From Oscillospiraceae bacterium (GTDB lineage: Bacteria; Bacillota; Clostridia; Oscillospirales; Oscillospiraceae), in NCBI GenBank assembly GCA_031261245.1, contig JAISKU010000091.1:1-5945 (forward strand): 5,945 nt of DNA, read 5' to 3'. A model generated the notes under the pieces. It was not told the origin of the DNA, searched no databases, and worked only from the letters and a program-made list of their open reading frames with translations. Position 1 is the first letter of the stretch; every line of letters starts with the position of its first letter. The position numbers and the translations under genes are program-made. Shown one piece after another: positions 1 through 5,143 of the stretch.

Positions 1-116
1 AGCCTCTCGGCCCCCGCGACCTCGCTGTTTTCGACGAGACTTTGCATACAAAGCTGCGCAACCTCGCCGTCCTCCCCTTGAAGCGTCCGCTTCTCGTCGT
101 CAGTCAGATGAACCAT
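1..116 (-). CDS. Aconitase X (DUF521) family protein, N-terminal fragment
   Basis: The first 38 codons of a minus-strand gene that continues beyond the left edge. The protein starts MVHLTDDEKRTLQGEDGEV and continues to a GAERL motif at residues 35-39 (the last codon is incomplete). This resembles the start of aconitase X catalytic subunits, which typically have LTxEEKxMLxGExGE, then a helix, then YGAERL. Characterised family members are iron-sulfur dehydratases: cis-3-hydroxy-L-proline dehydratase in bacteria and phosphomevalonate dehydratase in archaea. Which substrate applies here cannot be told from this fragment. The start is set by ATG at 116-114, with GGAGG at about 127-123 on the minus strand and a 6-base spacer. 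A sigma-A-type promoter lies about 100 bases upstream. The active-site and cluster-ligand residues lie outside the window, so the family call rests on N-terminal similarity recalled from memory. Confidence 0.6.
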   Translation of the reverse strand, partial: MVHLTDDEKRTLQGEDGEVAQLCMQSLVENSEVAGAER

Positions 117-167
117 GTCCTACCTCCCGCATATATTAATTTATTATTCCGCAAAATTCATTTCCGC

Positions 168-196
168 TTGAAAACCGCGCGTAAAGATGCTTTAAT
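168..196 (+). promoter_or_regulatory. Predicted sigma-A promoter for the EamA transporter
   Basis: TTGAAA at 168-173 and TTTAAT at 191-196 are separated by 17 bases, giving five of six matches at each box. The predicted transcription start is near 203, leaving a leader of about 95 bases before the ATG at 299. The surrounding stretch is AT-rich against a GC-rich genome, as expected for a promoter region. No transcript data are available, so this is a sequence-based prediction. Confidence 0.5.
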
Positions 197-213
197 AAAA
201 CGACCTGACAACC

Positions 214-241
214 ATTATACATAATTCCCCGCGCTTTTCAA
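214..241 (-). promoter_or_regulatory. Predicted sigma-A promoter for the aconitase X gene
   Basis: Read on the minus strand, TTGAAA (241-236) and a perfect TATAAT (219-214) are separated by 16 bases. A TG directly precedes the -10 box. Transcription would start near 207 and run left through the eamA promoter into the aconitase X gene, with a leader of about 90 bases. This is the best promoter match in the divergent intergenic region. Confidence 0.6.
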
Positions 242-280
242 CAATTTTTTGAAATATCCTCCCCCGCGCGCAAAAAACAA

Positions 281-294
281 AAGGAGAAAACTCC
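281..294 (+). promoter_or_regulatory. Ribosome binding site of the EamA gene inside a small hairpin
   Basis: The only Shine-Dalgarno candidate is AAGGAG at 281-286, which leaves an unusually long 12-base gap to the ATG at 299. The core GGAG (283-286) is followed by AAAA and then CTCC (291-294), a perfect 4-bp GC-rich stem with a four-base loop. The site could be partly occluded, or the stem could shorten the effective distance to the start. A second CU-rich segment (TCCTCC, 258-263) lies upstream and could also pair with it. Confidence 0.4.
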
Positions 295-298
295 CGAT

Positions 299-1177
299 AT
301 GAAGCTCAAGGACAGCTTTCACCCCTACGCGCTCGTCACAATCCTGTTCTGGTCGCTCGCCTACGTGTTCACGCGTCTGGCGCTGCGGTATTTCTCCGCA
401 TTCTCCCTCGGCTTTCTGCGCTACCTCGTCGCCTCGTGCGCCATGCTCGCCGTGGCGCTCATCACAAAAATGAAGCCGCCGAAAAAAGCCGATATCCCGT
501 GGTTTGCCGCCTCGGGCGCGCTCGGCTTCTTCCTGTACATGATCTTCTTCAACAAGGGCACGGAAACCGTCACCGCCGCCACGGGCAGCGTCGTCATCGC
601 CACCGTCCCCGTCATAACCGCGCTGCTCGCCCGCGTCATCTACCGCGAAAAACTAAGCCGCCGCAAGTGGCTCGCGATAGCCGTCGAGTTCTCCGGCGTC
701 GTCGTCCTCACCCTCCTGGACGGCTCCCTGACGGTAAGCCCCGGACTTCTCCTCCTGTTTCTCGCGGCGCTCTCGCTCGCCGCGTACAACCTCCTGCAAC
801 GCAGACTCACCTCGTCCTACTCCGCGCTCCGGACCTCCGCGTTCGGCATCTTCGCGGGGACTATCCTGCTCGCCGTGTTCGCCCCGGCCGCCGCGTCGGA
901 GGCGCTCGCCGCCCCGCCGGTACAGCTCTTCTACGTCGCCGTGCTCGGGGTTTTTTCGAGCGCCGCGGCCTACGCCGCGTGGTCACAGGCGTTCGCGAAG
1001 GCCGCGAACACCTCGTCCGTCAGCAATTACATGTTCGTCACGCCGTTTTTGACAAGTCTGCTCGGCTTTCTCCTCGCCGGGGAGACGCCCGCGCTCTCCA
1101 CCGTCACCGGCGGCGCGATAATCCTCCTCGGTATGCTGATTTTCAACCTCTCCCCCCGCGCCCCGGCAGGCAAATAG
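299..1177 (+). CDS. EamA/DMT-family transporter
   Basis: A 292-residue integral membrane protein of the drug/metabolite transporter superfamily, which exports or imports small metabolites such as amino acids, nucleosides or drugs across the cytoplasmic membrane. The substrate cannot be predicted. The sequence shows about ten hydrophobic helices, roughly at residues 8-28, 34-55, 66-84, 93-114, 123-141, 147-167, 178-197, 209-229, 240-261 and 267-285. They form the two tandem five-helix EamA repeats (about 10-140 and 147-285). Typical features are the N-terminal FWSLAYVFTRLAL segment, the end-of-repeat motif around residues 114-122 (IYREKLSRR), and GE near residue 261 before the last helix. The length matches the family norm of about 290-310. 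ATG at 299 is the only reasonable start: no other in-frame start lies close to the AAGGAG at 281. It is divergent from the aconitase X gene, and no terminator is visible after it, so read-through into the next gene is possible. Confidence 0.93.
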   Translation: MKLKDSFHPYALVTILFWSLAYVFTRLALRYFSAFSLGFLRYLVASCAMLAVALITKMKPPKKADIPWFAASGALGFFLYMIFFNKGTETVTAATGSVVIATVPVITALLARVIYREKLSRRKWLAIAVEFSGVVVLTLLDGSLTVSPGLLLLFLAALSLAAYNLLQRRLTSSYSALRTSAFGIFAGTILLAVFAPAAASEALAAPPVQLFYVAVLGVFSSAAAYAAWSQAFAKAANTSSVSNYMFVTPFLTSLLGFLLAGETPALSTVTGGAIILLGMLIFNLSPRAPAGK

Positions 1178-1202
1178 GCGTATTCCCAATATTTTAGGAC
1201 TT

Positions 1203-1246
1203 CCCCTCCGCCCCTCCGTGCTGTATCATTGTATCCTGCGGAGGTG
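1203..1246 (+). promoter_or_regulatory. Leader with tandem CCCCTCCG repeats complementary to the downstream ribosome binding site
   Basis: CCCCTCCG occurs twice head to tail (1203-1210 and 1211-1218). Its CCTCCG core is exactly complementary to the CGGAGG ribosome binding site at 1239-1244, so either copy could sequester the site in a 6-bp all-GC-containing stem; for the nearer copy the loop is 20 bases. A weak -10-like TATCAT (1224-1229) is present but has no convincing -35 box. The gene probably shares the eamA transcript or has a weak promoter of its own. Confidence 0.35.
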
Positions 1247-1252
1247 CCTGTT

Positions 1253-1705
1253 ATGAACGTCACGCCCATAGGCAACGGCAACTATTACATAGAGATTTCC
1301 GGCGAGGAGCTGCGCGACTCCGACGTCGCGGAGCTCCTGCGCCGCGGCGCGCCCGGCCTCCCGGACGACGCGTTTTATGAGATATTCCCCGGCGCTGACG
1401 GGGCGCTCGTGTTCGCCCGCGCGCGGCGCGGCGCGCCCGCGTTCTTCCTCTTTCCGGATATTGAACCCATCATTCAGGCCGCGCGCCGGTGCGACGGTGA
1501 CTGCATAACCTTCCTCGCGCACATCGGCGGGGCGTACTGTCTCATCTACTACCCGTGGGATCTGGAGCCCGCGCCCGGCGCGCTGTTTGAGTTCGGCGGC
1601 GGCTCCGCGCCCTGCCACCCCGACTACGCGCGCCACATCGCGGAGCACGGCAAGCTCCTCCTCGGCCCCCGCGCCCTCGGCGACCTGCGGCGGCTCTTCG
1701 CGTAA
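1253..1705 (+). CDS. Short MecA-like adaptor protein
   Basis: A 150-residue soluble protein. Its C-terminal part (about residues 64-149) resembles the C-terminal domain of MecA/YpbH. It has a FPDIEPIIQAARR segment like the MecA F-x-x-hE-x-hI-x-h-(S/A)-(K/R)-R helix, a strand around GAYCLIYY (93-100), and an ending EHGKLLL-x-x-x-AL-x-x-L-x-x-LF like the MecA end (E-x-GK-h-h-x-x-x-A-h-x-x-h-x-x-x-F). In Bacillus subtilis MecA this domain binds and activates the AAA+ unfoldase ClpC, while the N-terminal domain recruits substrates such as ComK. Here the N-terminal part (1-60) starts in MecA style with a short strand-rich segment but is far shorter than normal, and the acidic linker is missing; typical MecA proteins are about 200-250 residues. 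The ATG at 1253 is chosen over an in-frame TTG at 1229 because GGAGG (1240-1244) sits 8 bases upstream of it. A ClpC-linked role is inference from similarity. Confidence 0.55.
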   Translation: MNVTPIGNGNYYIEISGEELRDSDVAELLRRGAPGLPDDAFYEIFPGADGALVFARARRGAPAFFLFPDIEPIIQAARRCDGDCITFLAHIGGAYCLIYYPWDLEPAPGALFEFGGGSAPCHPDYARHIAEHGKLLLGPRALGDLRRLFA

Positions 1706-1734
1706 AAAAACGCCCGGCTCTCGCCGGGCGCTTT
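1704..1734 (-). terminator. Rho-independent terminator of the nrd operon, possibly bidirectional
   Basis: A perfect 8-bp GC-rich stem, CGCCCGGC (1711-1718) and GCCGGGCG (1723-1730), closes a four-base loop. Read on the minus strand the loop is GAGA, a GNRA type, and the stem is followed at once by seven T residues (1710-1704). This is a strong intrinsic terminator just after the nrdG stop codon. In the plus direction only CTTT follows, so it would be a weaker stop for the MecA-like gene, whose stop codon overlaps the A-run. Confidence 0.9.
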
Positions 1735-1736
1735 CC

Positions 1737-2225
1737 CTATTTGTCCGAAATCTCGACGTGCCCGCTCTCCAAACTCCGCGCCACGTCGATTATCCTCTGG
1801 TTGCGGCTGCCGCGCCACCGCAGCTCAAGTGAGCGCTCCGCGAGCTCAAACCGCCCGTCCACGAGCACGTCCGTCAGCTCTAAAAGCCGCCGCGCCGCGT
1901 CGCCGAGCGCCGCGAGCTCCTCGAACACATACCCCGTGTACGTCCAGACGTTCAGTCCCGCGTCCTTTGCCGCCCCGGCGAGCTCGGCGCACTCCGCCGC
2001 CTGCGCGAACGGCTCCCCTCCGGACAGCGTAAGCCCGTCGGTCAGCGGATTTGAGAGCATCTCGCGTATAATCTCCGCCGTCGCGCGCTCCTCGCCGCCG
2101 CCCGGGTCGTGCGTCTCCGGGTTGTGGCATCCCTCGCACCCGTGCGGGCACCCCTGCGTAAACACGGTAAATCTCAGCCCCGGCCCGTCCACTATCGAAT
2201 CCTGCACCGTCCCGGCAATTTTCAT
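1737..2225 (-). CDS. nrdG: Anaerobic ribonucleoside-triphosphate reductase activating protein (radical SAM)
   Basis: A 162-residue radical-SAM activase that uses a [4Fe-4S] cluster and S-adenosylmethionine to install the glycyl radical on NrdD, making it competent to reduce ribonucleotides without oxygen. The sequence shows the cluster motif CxxxCxxC (Cys26, Cys30, Cys33 in TQGCPHGCEGCHNPE), the SAM-binding SGGEP at 68-72, the TYTGY segment at 95-99, the DVLVDGRFE segment at 119-127 and the RGSRNQRIIDV signature at 138-148. All are typical of NrdG. The length is normal (about 155-175). The start ATG at 2225 has a GAGGTGAG ribosome binding site (about 2238-2231), which overlaps the stop codon of the upstream toxin gene, with only 11 bases between the two coding regions. 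The partner nrdD lies upstream on the same strand, separated by the toxin-antitoxin pair. The unit ends at the terminator immediately downstream. Confidence 0.97.
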   Translation of the reverse strand: MKIAGTVQDSIVDGPGLRFTVFTQGCPHGCEGCHNPETHDPGGGEERATAEIIREMLSNPLTDGLTLSGGEPFAQAAECAELAGAAKDAGLNVWTYTGYVFEELAALGDAARRLLELTDVLVDGRFELAERSLELRWRGSRNQRIIDVARSLESGHVEISDK

Positions 2226-2236
2226 ATGTACTCACC

Positions 2237-2560
2237 TCACAGCAAGAAGCCGTAATCCGCGCGGCAATCTACAACCGCGTCAACATAGACTCTCATATTC
2301 TCGTTATCCACGACATACAACGCCAGATAATTACCCGAAAACATCATCTTGCGGTATTTCTTCGGCGGCACGCCGTCGATGTCAAGCCACGGATATCTCT
2401 CCGGAAACATCGCCAGCGCGTCCGATTGCTTTACATACGTTTCAACCATCGCGTCCGCGGCGCGCTGACTGACATTAGACAGAAAATCTGCGTGGGAATA
2501 TAATTGTTCCCACGCATTATTTATTGTAACGACCTTATACCGCTTTATTTCGTCCGGCAT
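2237..2560 (-). CDS. Type II toxin, RelE/ParE-like
   Basis: A 107-residue protein resembling RelE/ParE-superfamily toxins. RelE-type members cleave mRNA at the ribosome and ParE-type members poison gyrase; the sequence does not say which. Supporting features are an N-terminal YKVVTINNAWEQL strand-helix, helical residues 18-50, FPERYPWL at 52-59, a basic KKYRKM patch at 67-72, the strand GNYLALYVVD (77-85) and the closing strand plus RADYGFLL (100-107). The last matches the family's usual 'gNYlvfYrvd...vyvl.i.....dY..lL' ending. The start ATG at 2560 lies inside the antitoxin gene (26-base overlap), with only a poor A-rich site upstream, so translation is probably coupled to the antitoxin. The reading frame stays open upstream to 2731, but that extension is the antitoxin in another frame. 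Hand-counted GC is about 49 percent, well below nrdG and nrdD, which suggests foreign origin. It is the second gene of the module, and its stop merges with the nrdG ribosome binding site. Confidence 0.8.
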   Translation of the reverse strand: MPDEIKRYKVVTINNAWEQLYSHADFLSNVSQRAADAMVETYVKQSDALAMFPERYPWLDIDGVPPKKYRKMMFSGNYLALYVVDNENMRVYVDAVVDCRADYGFLL

Positions 2561-2714
2561 ACGCTTTTTTCTTTGCCACTTCCGCGCGCCATTTCGCCAG
2601 AACCTCGTCCGGCGTATACCCCGGCACGCCGTTCTCACGGTCGCGCTCCGCCTCCGCGAGCATTTCGGCGAGCTTGCGCTCGCTTTCGCGGCGCTTTTCG
2701 TCCTTGATTTCCAT
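2535..2714 (-). CDS. Small antitoxin partner of the RelE/ParE-like toxin
   Basis: A 59-residue, highly charged protein encoded immediately upstream of and overlapping the toxin, the classic antitoxin-first order. Residues 3-28 are a predicted amphipathic, charged helix rich in Glu, Lys and Arg (MEIKDEKRRESERKLAEMLAE). A G-Y-T-P-D-E-V-L-A-K-W segment at 32-42 resembles the 'G...sldEvfa.lr' toxin-binding tail found in many small RelB/ParD/Phd-like antitoxins. The C-terminus is basic (KKKAYAGRNK). I see no clear ribbon-helix-helix or helix-turn-helix DNA-binding domain, so autoregulation is not assured. Start choice: ATG at 2714 has GGAGGT (2726-2721) six bases upstream. An in-frame TTG further upstream at 2774 falls inside the predicted -35 box and is rejected. 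The gene is GC-rich, unlike the toxin. The family is not recognised with certainty; the call rests mainly on position, size and charge. Confidence 0.7.
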   Translation of the reverse strand: MEIKDEKRRESERKLAEMLAEAERDRENGVPGYTPDEVLAKWRAEVAKKKAYAGRNKAV

Positions 2715-2742
2715 ACTGTTACCTCCGGCAAAAAACTCTGCC

Positions 2743-2753
2743 GTTATTATAAC
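2743..2753. promoter_or_regulatory. Candidate operator: 11-bp dyad over the TA promoter -10
   Basis: GTTAT-T-ATAAC is a perfect palindrome with one central base that covers the whole -10 box of the toxin-antitoxin promoter. Such placement suits an antitoxin or antitoxin-toxin complex acting as repressor, which is the usual mode of type II modules. The dyad is short and partly a by-product of the TATAAT sequence itself, so this is suggestive only. Confidence 0.35.
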
Positions 2754-2774
2754 CCCCGGCGGCGCGAAAGTCAA
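2746..2774 (-). promoter_or_regulatory. Near-consensus promoter of the toxin-antitoxin module
   Basis: On the minus strand TTGACT (2774-2769) and a perfect TATAAT (2751-2746) are separated by exactly 17 bases, the best-matched promoter in the window. The -35 box begins at the base directly after the nrdD stop codon. Transcription would start near 2739 and give a leader of about 25 bases to the antitoxin ATG. It would also supply transcripts reading into nrdG, because no terminator intervenes. Confidence 0.8.
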
Positions 2775-5129
2775 CTATATCCCGTGCTTTACCCTGTCCT
2801 TCTCCTCGGCCCTCTTCCCGTCGTTGAACCGCTCCAGCGTCCCGACGAGGTAGCCCGTAATCCGCCGTATGCGCTCGAATCCCACCGGCCCGTCGCGCTC
2901 GACGCGCCCGCACTTCGGGCAAGTGTCGCCGATTATGCCCGTGTGTCCGCACACAGGGTCGCGGTCAACGGGGTGGTTCACGCTGCCGTAGCCGATTCCC
3001 GACTCCTTCATGCAGCGTATCACCTTCTCAAACGCCTCGAGGTTGCCGAGCGGGTCGCCGTCCATCTCGATGTAGCTGATGTGACCGGCGTTCGTCAGGG
3101 CGTGGTACGGCGCCTCAATCTTTATCTTCTCAAACGCGCTTATCGGGAAATACACCGGCACGTGAAAGCTGTTCGTGTAGTAGTCGCGGTCTGTGACGCC
3201 GGGTATCTCGCCGAATTTCTTCTTGTCTATCTTCACGAACCGCCCGGACAGCCCCTCGGCGGGCGTCCCGATGAGGGTGAAGTTCAGCCCGCGCTTCGCG
3301 CTCTCCTCGTCCATCCTGCGCCGCATGTGGGAGATTATCTCAAGCCCGAGGTTCTGCGCCTTTGCGCTCTGCCCGTGGTGCTCGCCGATAAGCGCGAAAA
3401 GCGCCTCCGCGAGCCCGATGAACCCGACGGTCAGCGACCCGTGTTTGAGCACCTCGCGCACCTCGTCGTCCCACGCGAGCTTCTCCGAGTCAATCCAAAC
3501 CCCCTGCCCCATCAGGAACGGGTAGTTGTACACGTGCTTGCGGCACTGAATCTCAAAACGCTCCAGCAGCTGGTCAATCACGAGGTCAAGCTTGTGGTCA
3601 AGATCCTCGAAGAACCGCGCGAGGTCGCCGTGCGCCTTTATGCCGAGGCGCGGGAGGTTTATCGACGTAAACGACAGGTTGCCGCGCCCGTTGCATATCT
3701 CGCGCTCCGGGTCGTACGTGTTGCCGATGACGCGTGTGCGGCACCCCATGTACGCTATCTCCGTCTCCGGCGTGCCCTTGTAGTAGCCCGCGTTGAACGG
3801 CGCGTCGAGGAACGAGAAATTCGGAAACAGCCGCTTCGCGGAGCACCGGATCGCGAGCTTGAACAGGTCATAGTTCGGGTCGCCCGGGTTGTAGCTCACG
3901 CCCTCCTTGACCCTGAATATCTGTATCGGGAAAATCGGCGTCTCGCCGCCGCCGAGCCCCGCCTCCGTTGACTCCAGAAGGTTTTTCACCACCATGCGCC
4001 CCTCGGGCGACGTGTCCATGCCGTAGTTTATCGAGGAGAACGGCGTCTGCGCCCCGGCGCGGCTGTGCATCGTGTTCAGGTTGTGGATAAACGCCTCCAT
4101 CGCCTGATACGTCGCGCGATCCGTCTCCTTGACGGCGTGATAGTGCGCCGTTTTTTGCAGCTTTTCTATCTCCTCCGCGCCGAACGCCGCCTCGAGCCTC
4201 GGCTTCTCCGCCGCGAGATAGTCCTCTGCGTTCTCAAGCGTCGGAACAAGTCCCGTCTCGTCCCCTATCGCCTTGATAATCTCCCGCAGCTGCGCGTCCG
4301 GGTCGTCAATCTCCTTGAACATCATAAGCGCCTTCGCGAGATTCTGCCGGTACAGCCTGATAAACGTCTTGCGCACGCCCTCCGCCATGCCGTAGTCGAA
4401 GTTCACGATGCTCTGCCCGCCGTGCTGGTCGTTCTGGTTCGACTGTATCGCGATGCAGGCGAGGGCCGCGTAAGACTGAATGTCGTTCGGCTCGCGCAGC
4501 GTCCCGTGTCCCGTCGAAAAGCCGTTCTTGAACAGCTTTATGATGTCTATCTGCGTGCACGTAGTCGTCAGCGTGAGAAAATCGAGGTCGTGGATATGGA
4601 TATCCCCGTCGTTGTGCGCCCTCGCGTGGTCGGGGTTGAGCACAAACATGTTGTAGAACTGCTTCGCGCCCTCGCTGCCGTACTTTAGCATCACGCCCAT
4701 CGCCGTGTCCCCGTCGATGTTCGCGTTCTCGCGCTTCACGTCGGAATCCCGCGCGTCGGCGTAGGTGATCTCCTCGAACGTCTGCATGAGGCGCGTGTTC
4801 ATCTGCCGGCGGCGGTTGCGCTCGTCGCGGTAGAGGATGTACGCCTTCGCCGTCGTGACGTAGCCGTTGTCCATGAGCACCTTTTCCACCACATCTTGAA
4901 TATGCTCCACCTCCGGCGATACGTTGCCCTCGAGCTCGAGCACCGCCAGAACCTCCTCCGCGAGGCCGGCCGCGAGCTCCTCGGAGCCCGTCCTGTACGT
5001 CGCGTTAAACGCCTTGACTATCGCGCCCGATATCTTCGCGAGGTCAAATTCCGCCGTTCTCCCGTCCCTTTTCTTGATTGCGGTAATCGCCACCTGGCGT
5101 TTTCCCGCGCCGTCCTTCGTCTCTATCAT
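2775..5129 (-). CDS. nrdD: Anaerobic (class III) ribonucleoside-triphosphate reductase
   Basis: A 784-residue glycyl-radical enzyme that reduces ribonucleoside triphosphates to dNTPs in the cytoplasm under anaerobic conditions. Domains: an N-terminal ATP cone (about 12-108, starting VAITAIKKRDGR) that senses ATP/dATP for allosteric control, then the ten-stranded catalytic barrel. Visible sites are Cys191 in LTTTCTQ and Cys463 in MGCRTRV, the presumed partner and thiyl-radical cysteines, and the HNDGDIHIHDLDF segment at 172-184. Near the C-terminus is a zinc-ribbon region with Cys727, Cys737 and Cys740, then RITGYLVGTLERFNDGK with the presumed radical glycine Gly759, and the usual RVKHG ending. 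In the ribbon, Asp724 stands where a first CxxC cysteine would be. The ATG at 5129 is chosen because AGGAGA lies 6 bases upstream (5141-5136) and because a 28-codon in-frame extension to 5213 would run through the predicted promoter and both NrdR boxes. The length is normal for ATP-cone NrdD. It is first in the unit with the toxin-antitoxin pair and nrdG. Confidence 0.98.
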   Translation of the reverse strand: MIETKDGAGKRQVAITAIKKRDGRTAEFDLAKISGAIVKAFNATYRTGSEELAAGLAEEVLAVLELEGNVSPEVEHIQDVVEKVLMDNGYVTTAKAYILYRDERNRRRQMNTRLMQTFEEITYADARDSDVKRENANIDGDTAMGVMLKYGSEGAKQFYNMFVLNPDHARAHNDGDIHIHDLDFLTLTTTCTQIDIIKLFKNGFSTGHGTLREPNDIQSYAALACIAIQSNQNDQHGGQSIVNFDYGMAEGVRKTFIRLYRQNLAKALMMFKEIDDPDAQLREIIKAIGDETGLVPTLENAEDYLAAEKPRLEAAFGAEEIEKLQKTAHYHAVKETDRATYQAMEAFIHNLNTMHSRAGAQTPFSSINYGMDTSPEGRMVVKNLLESTEAGLGGGETPIFPIQIFRVKEGVSYNPGDPNYDLFKLAIRCSAKRLFPNFSFLDAPFNAGYYKGTPETEIAYMGCRTRVIGNTYDPEREICNGRGNLSFTSINLPRLGIKAHGDLARFFEDLDHKLDLVIDQLLERFEIQCRKHVYNYPFLMGQGVWIDSEKLAWDDEVREVLKHGSLTVGFIGLAEALFALIGEHHGQSAKAQNLGLEIISHMRRRMDEESAKRGLNFTLIGTPAEGLSGRFVKIDKKKFGEIPGVTDRDYYTNSFHVPVYFPISAFEKIKIEAPYHALTNAGHISYIEMDGDPLGNLEAFEKVIRCMKESGIGYGSVNHPVDRDPVCGHTGIIGDTCPKCGRVERDGPVGFERIRRITGYLVGTLERFNDGKRAEEKDRVKHGI

Positions 5130-5143
5130 GTCGCATCTCCTCG

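Noticed and set aside
42..224. Plus-strand 60-codon frame at the left edge
   Set aside because: It is antisense to the aconitase X start and spans both predicted divergent promoters; it has no ribosome binding site.
436..1197. Plus-strand frame overlapping the EamA gene
   Set aside because: Arg/His/Pro-rich out-of-frame reading of the transporter gene, with no plausible start site.
1224..1229. TATCAT as a -10 box for the MecA-like gene
   Set aside because: No acceptable -35 hexamer lies 16-18 bases upstream, so it is not listed as a promoter.
1226..1648. Minus-strand frame opposite the MecA-like gene
   Set aside because: The plus-strand gene has a strong ribosome binding site and a recognisable C-terminal domain; the antisense frame has neither.
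1741..2472. Plus-strand frame of 243 codons opposite nrdG and the toxin
   Set aside because: Ser/Pro/Arg-rich antisense reading across two recognisable genes and their junction.
2561..2731. N-terminal extension of the toxin by 57 codons
   Set aside because: The extra residues are the antitoxin gene read in another frame, basic and Ser-rich, and do not fit the toxin fold.
2784..3971. Open frame of 395 codons on the plus strand opposite nrdD
   Set aside because: It lies wholly antisense to a clearly real NrdD, is rich in Arg, Val and Leu with no recognisable domain, and is explained by the GC-biased codon use of nrdD.
4065..4688. Second long plus-strand frame opposite nrdD
   Set aside because: Same antisense codon-bias effect; the protein is Arg/Val/Leu-rich and low in complexity, with no convincing ribosome binding site.
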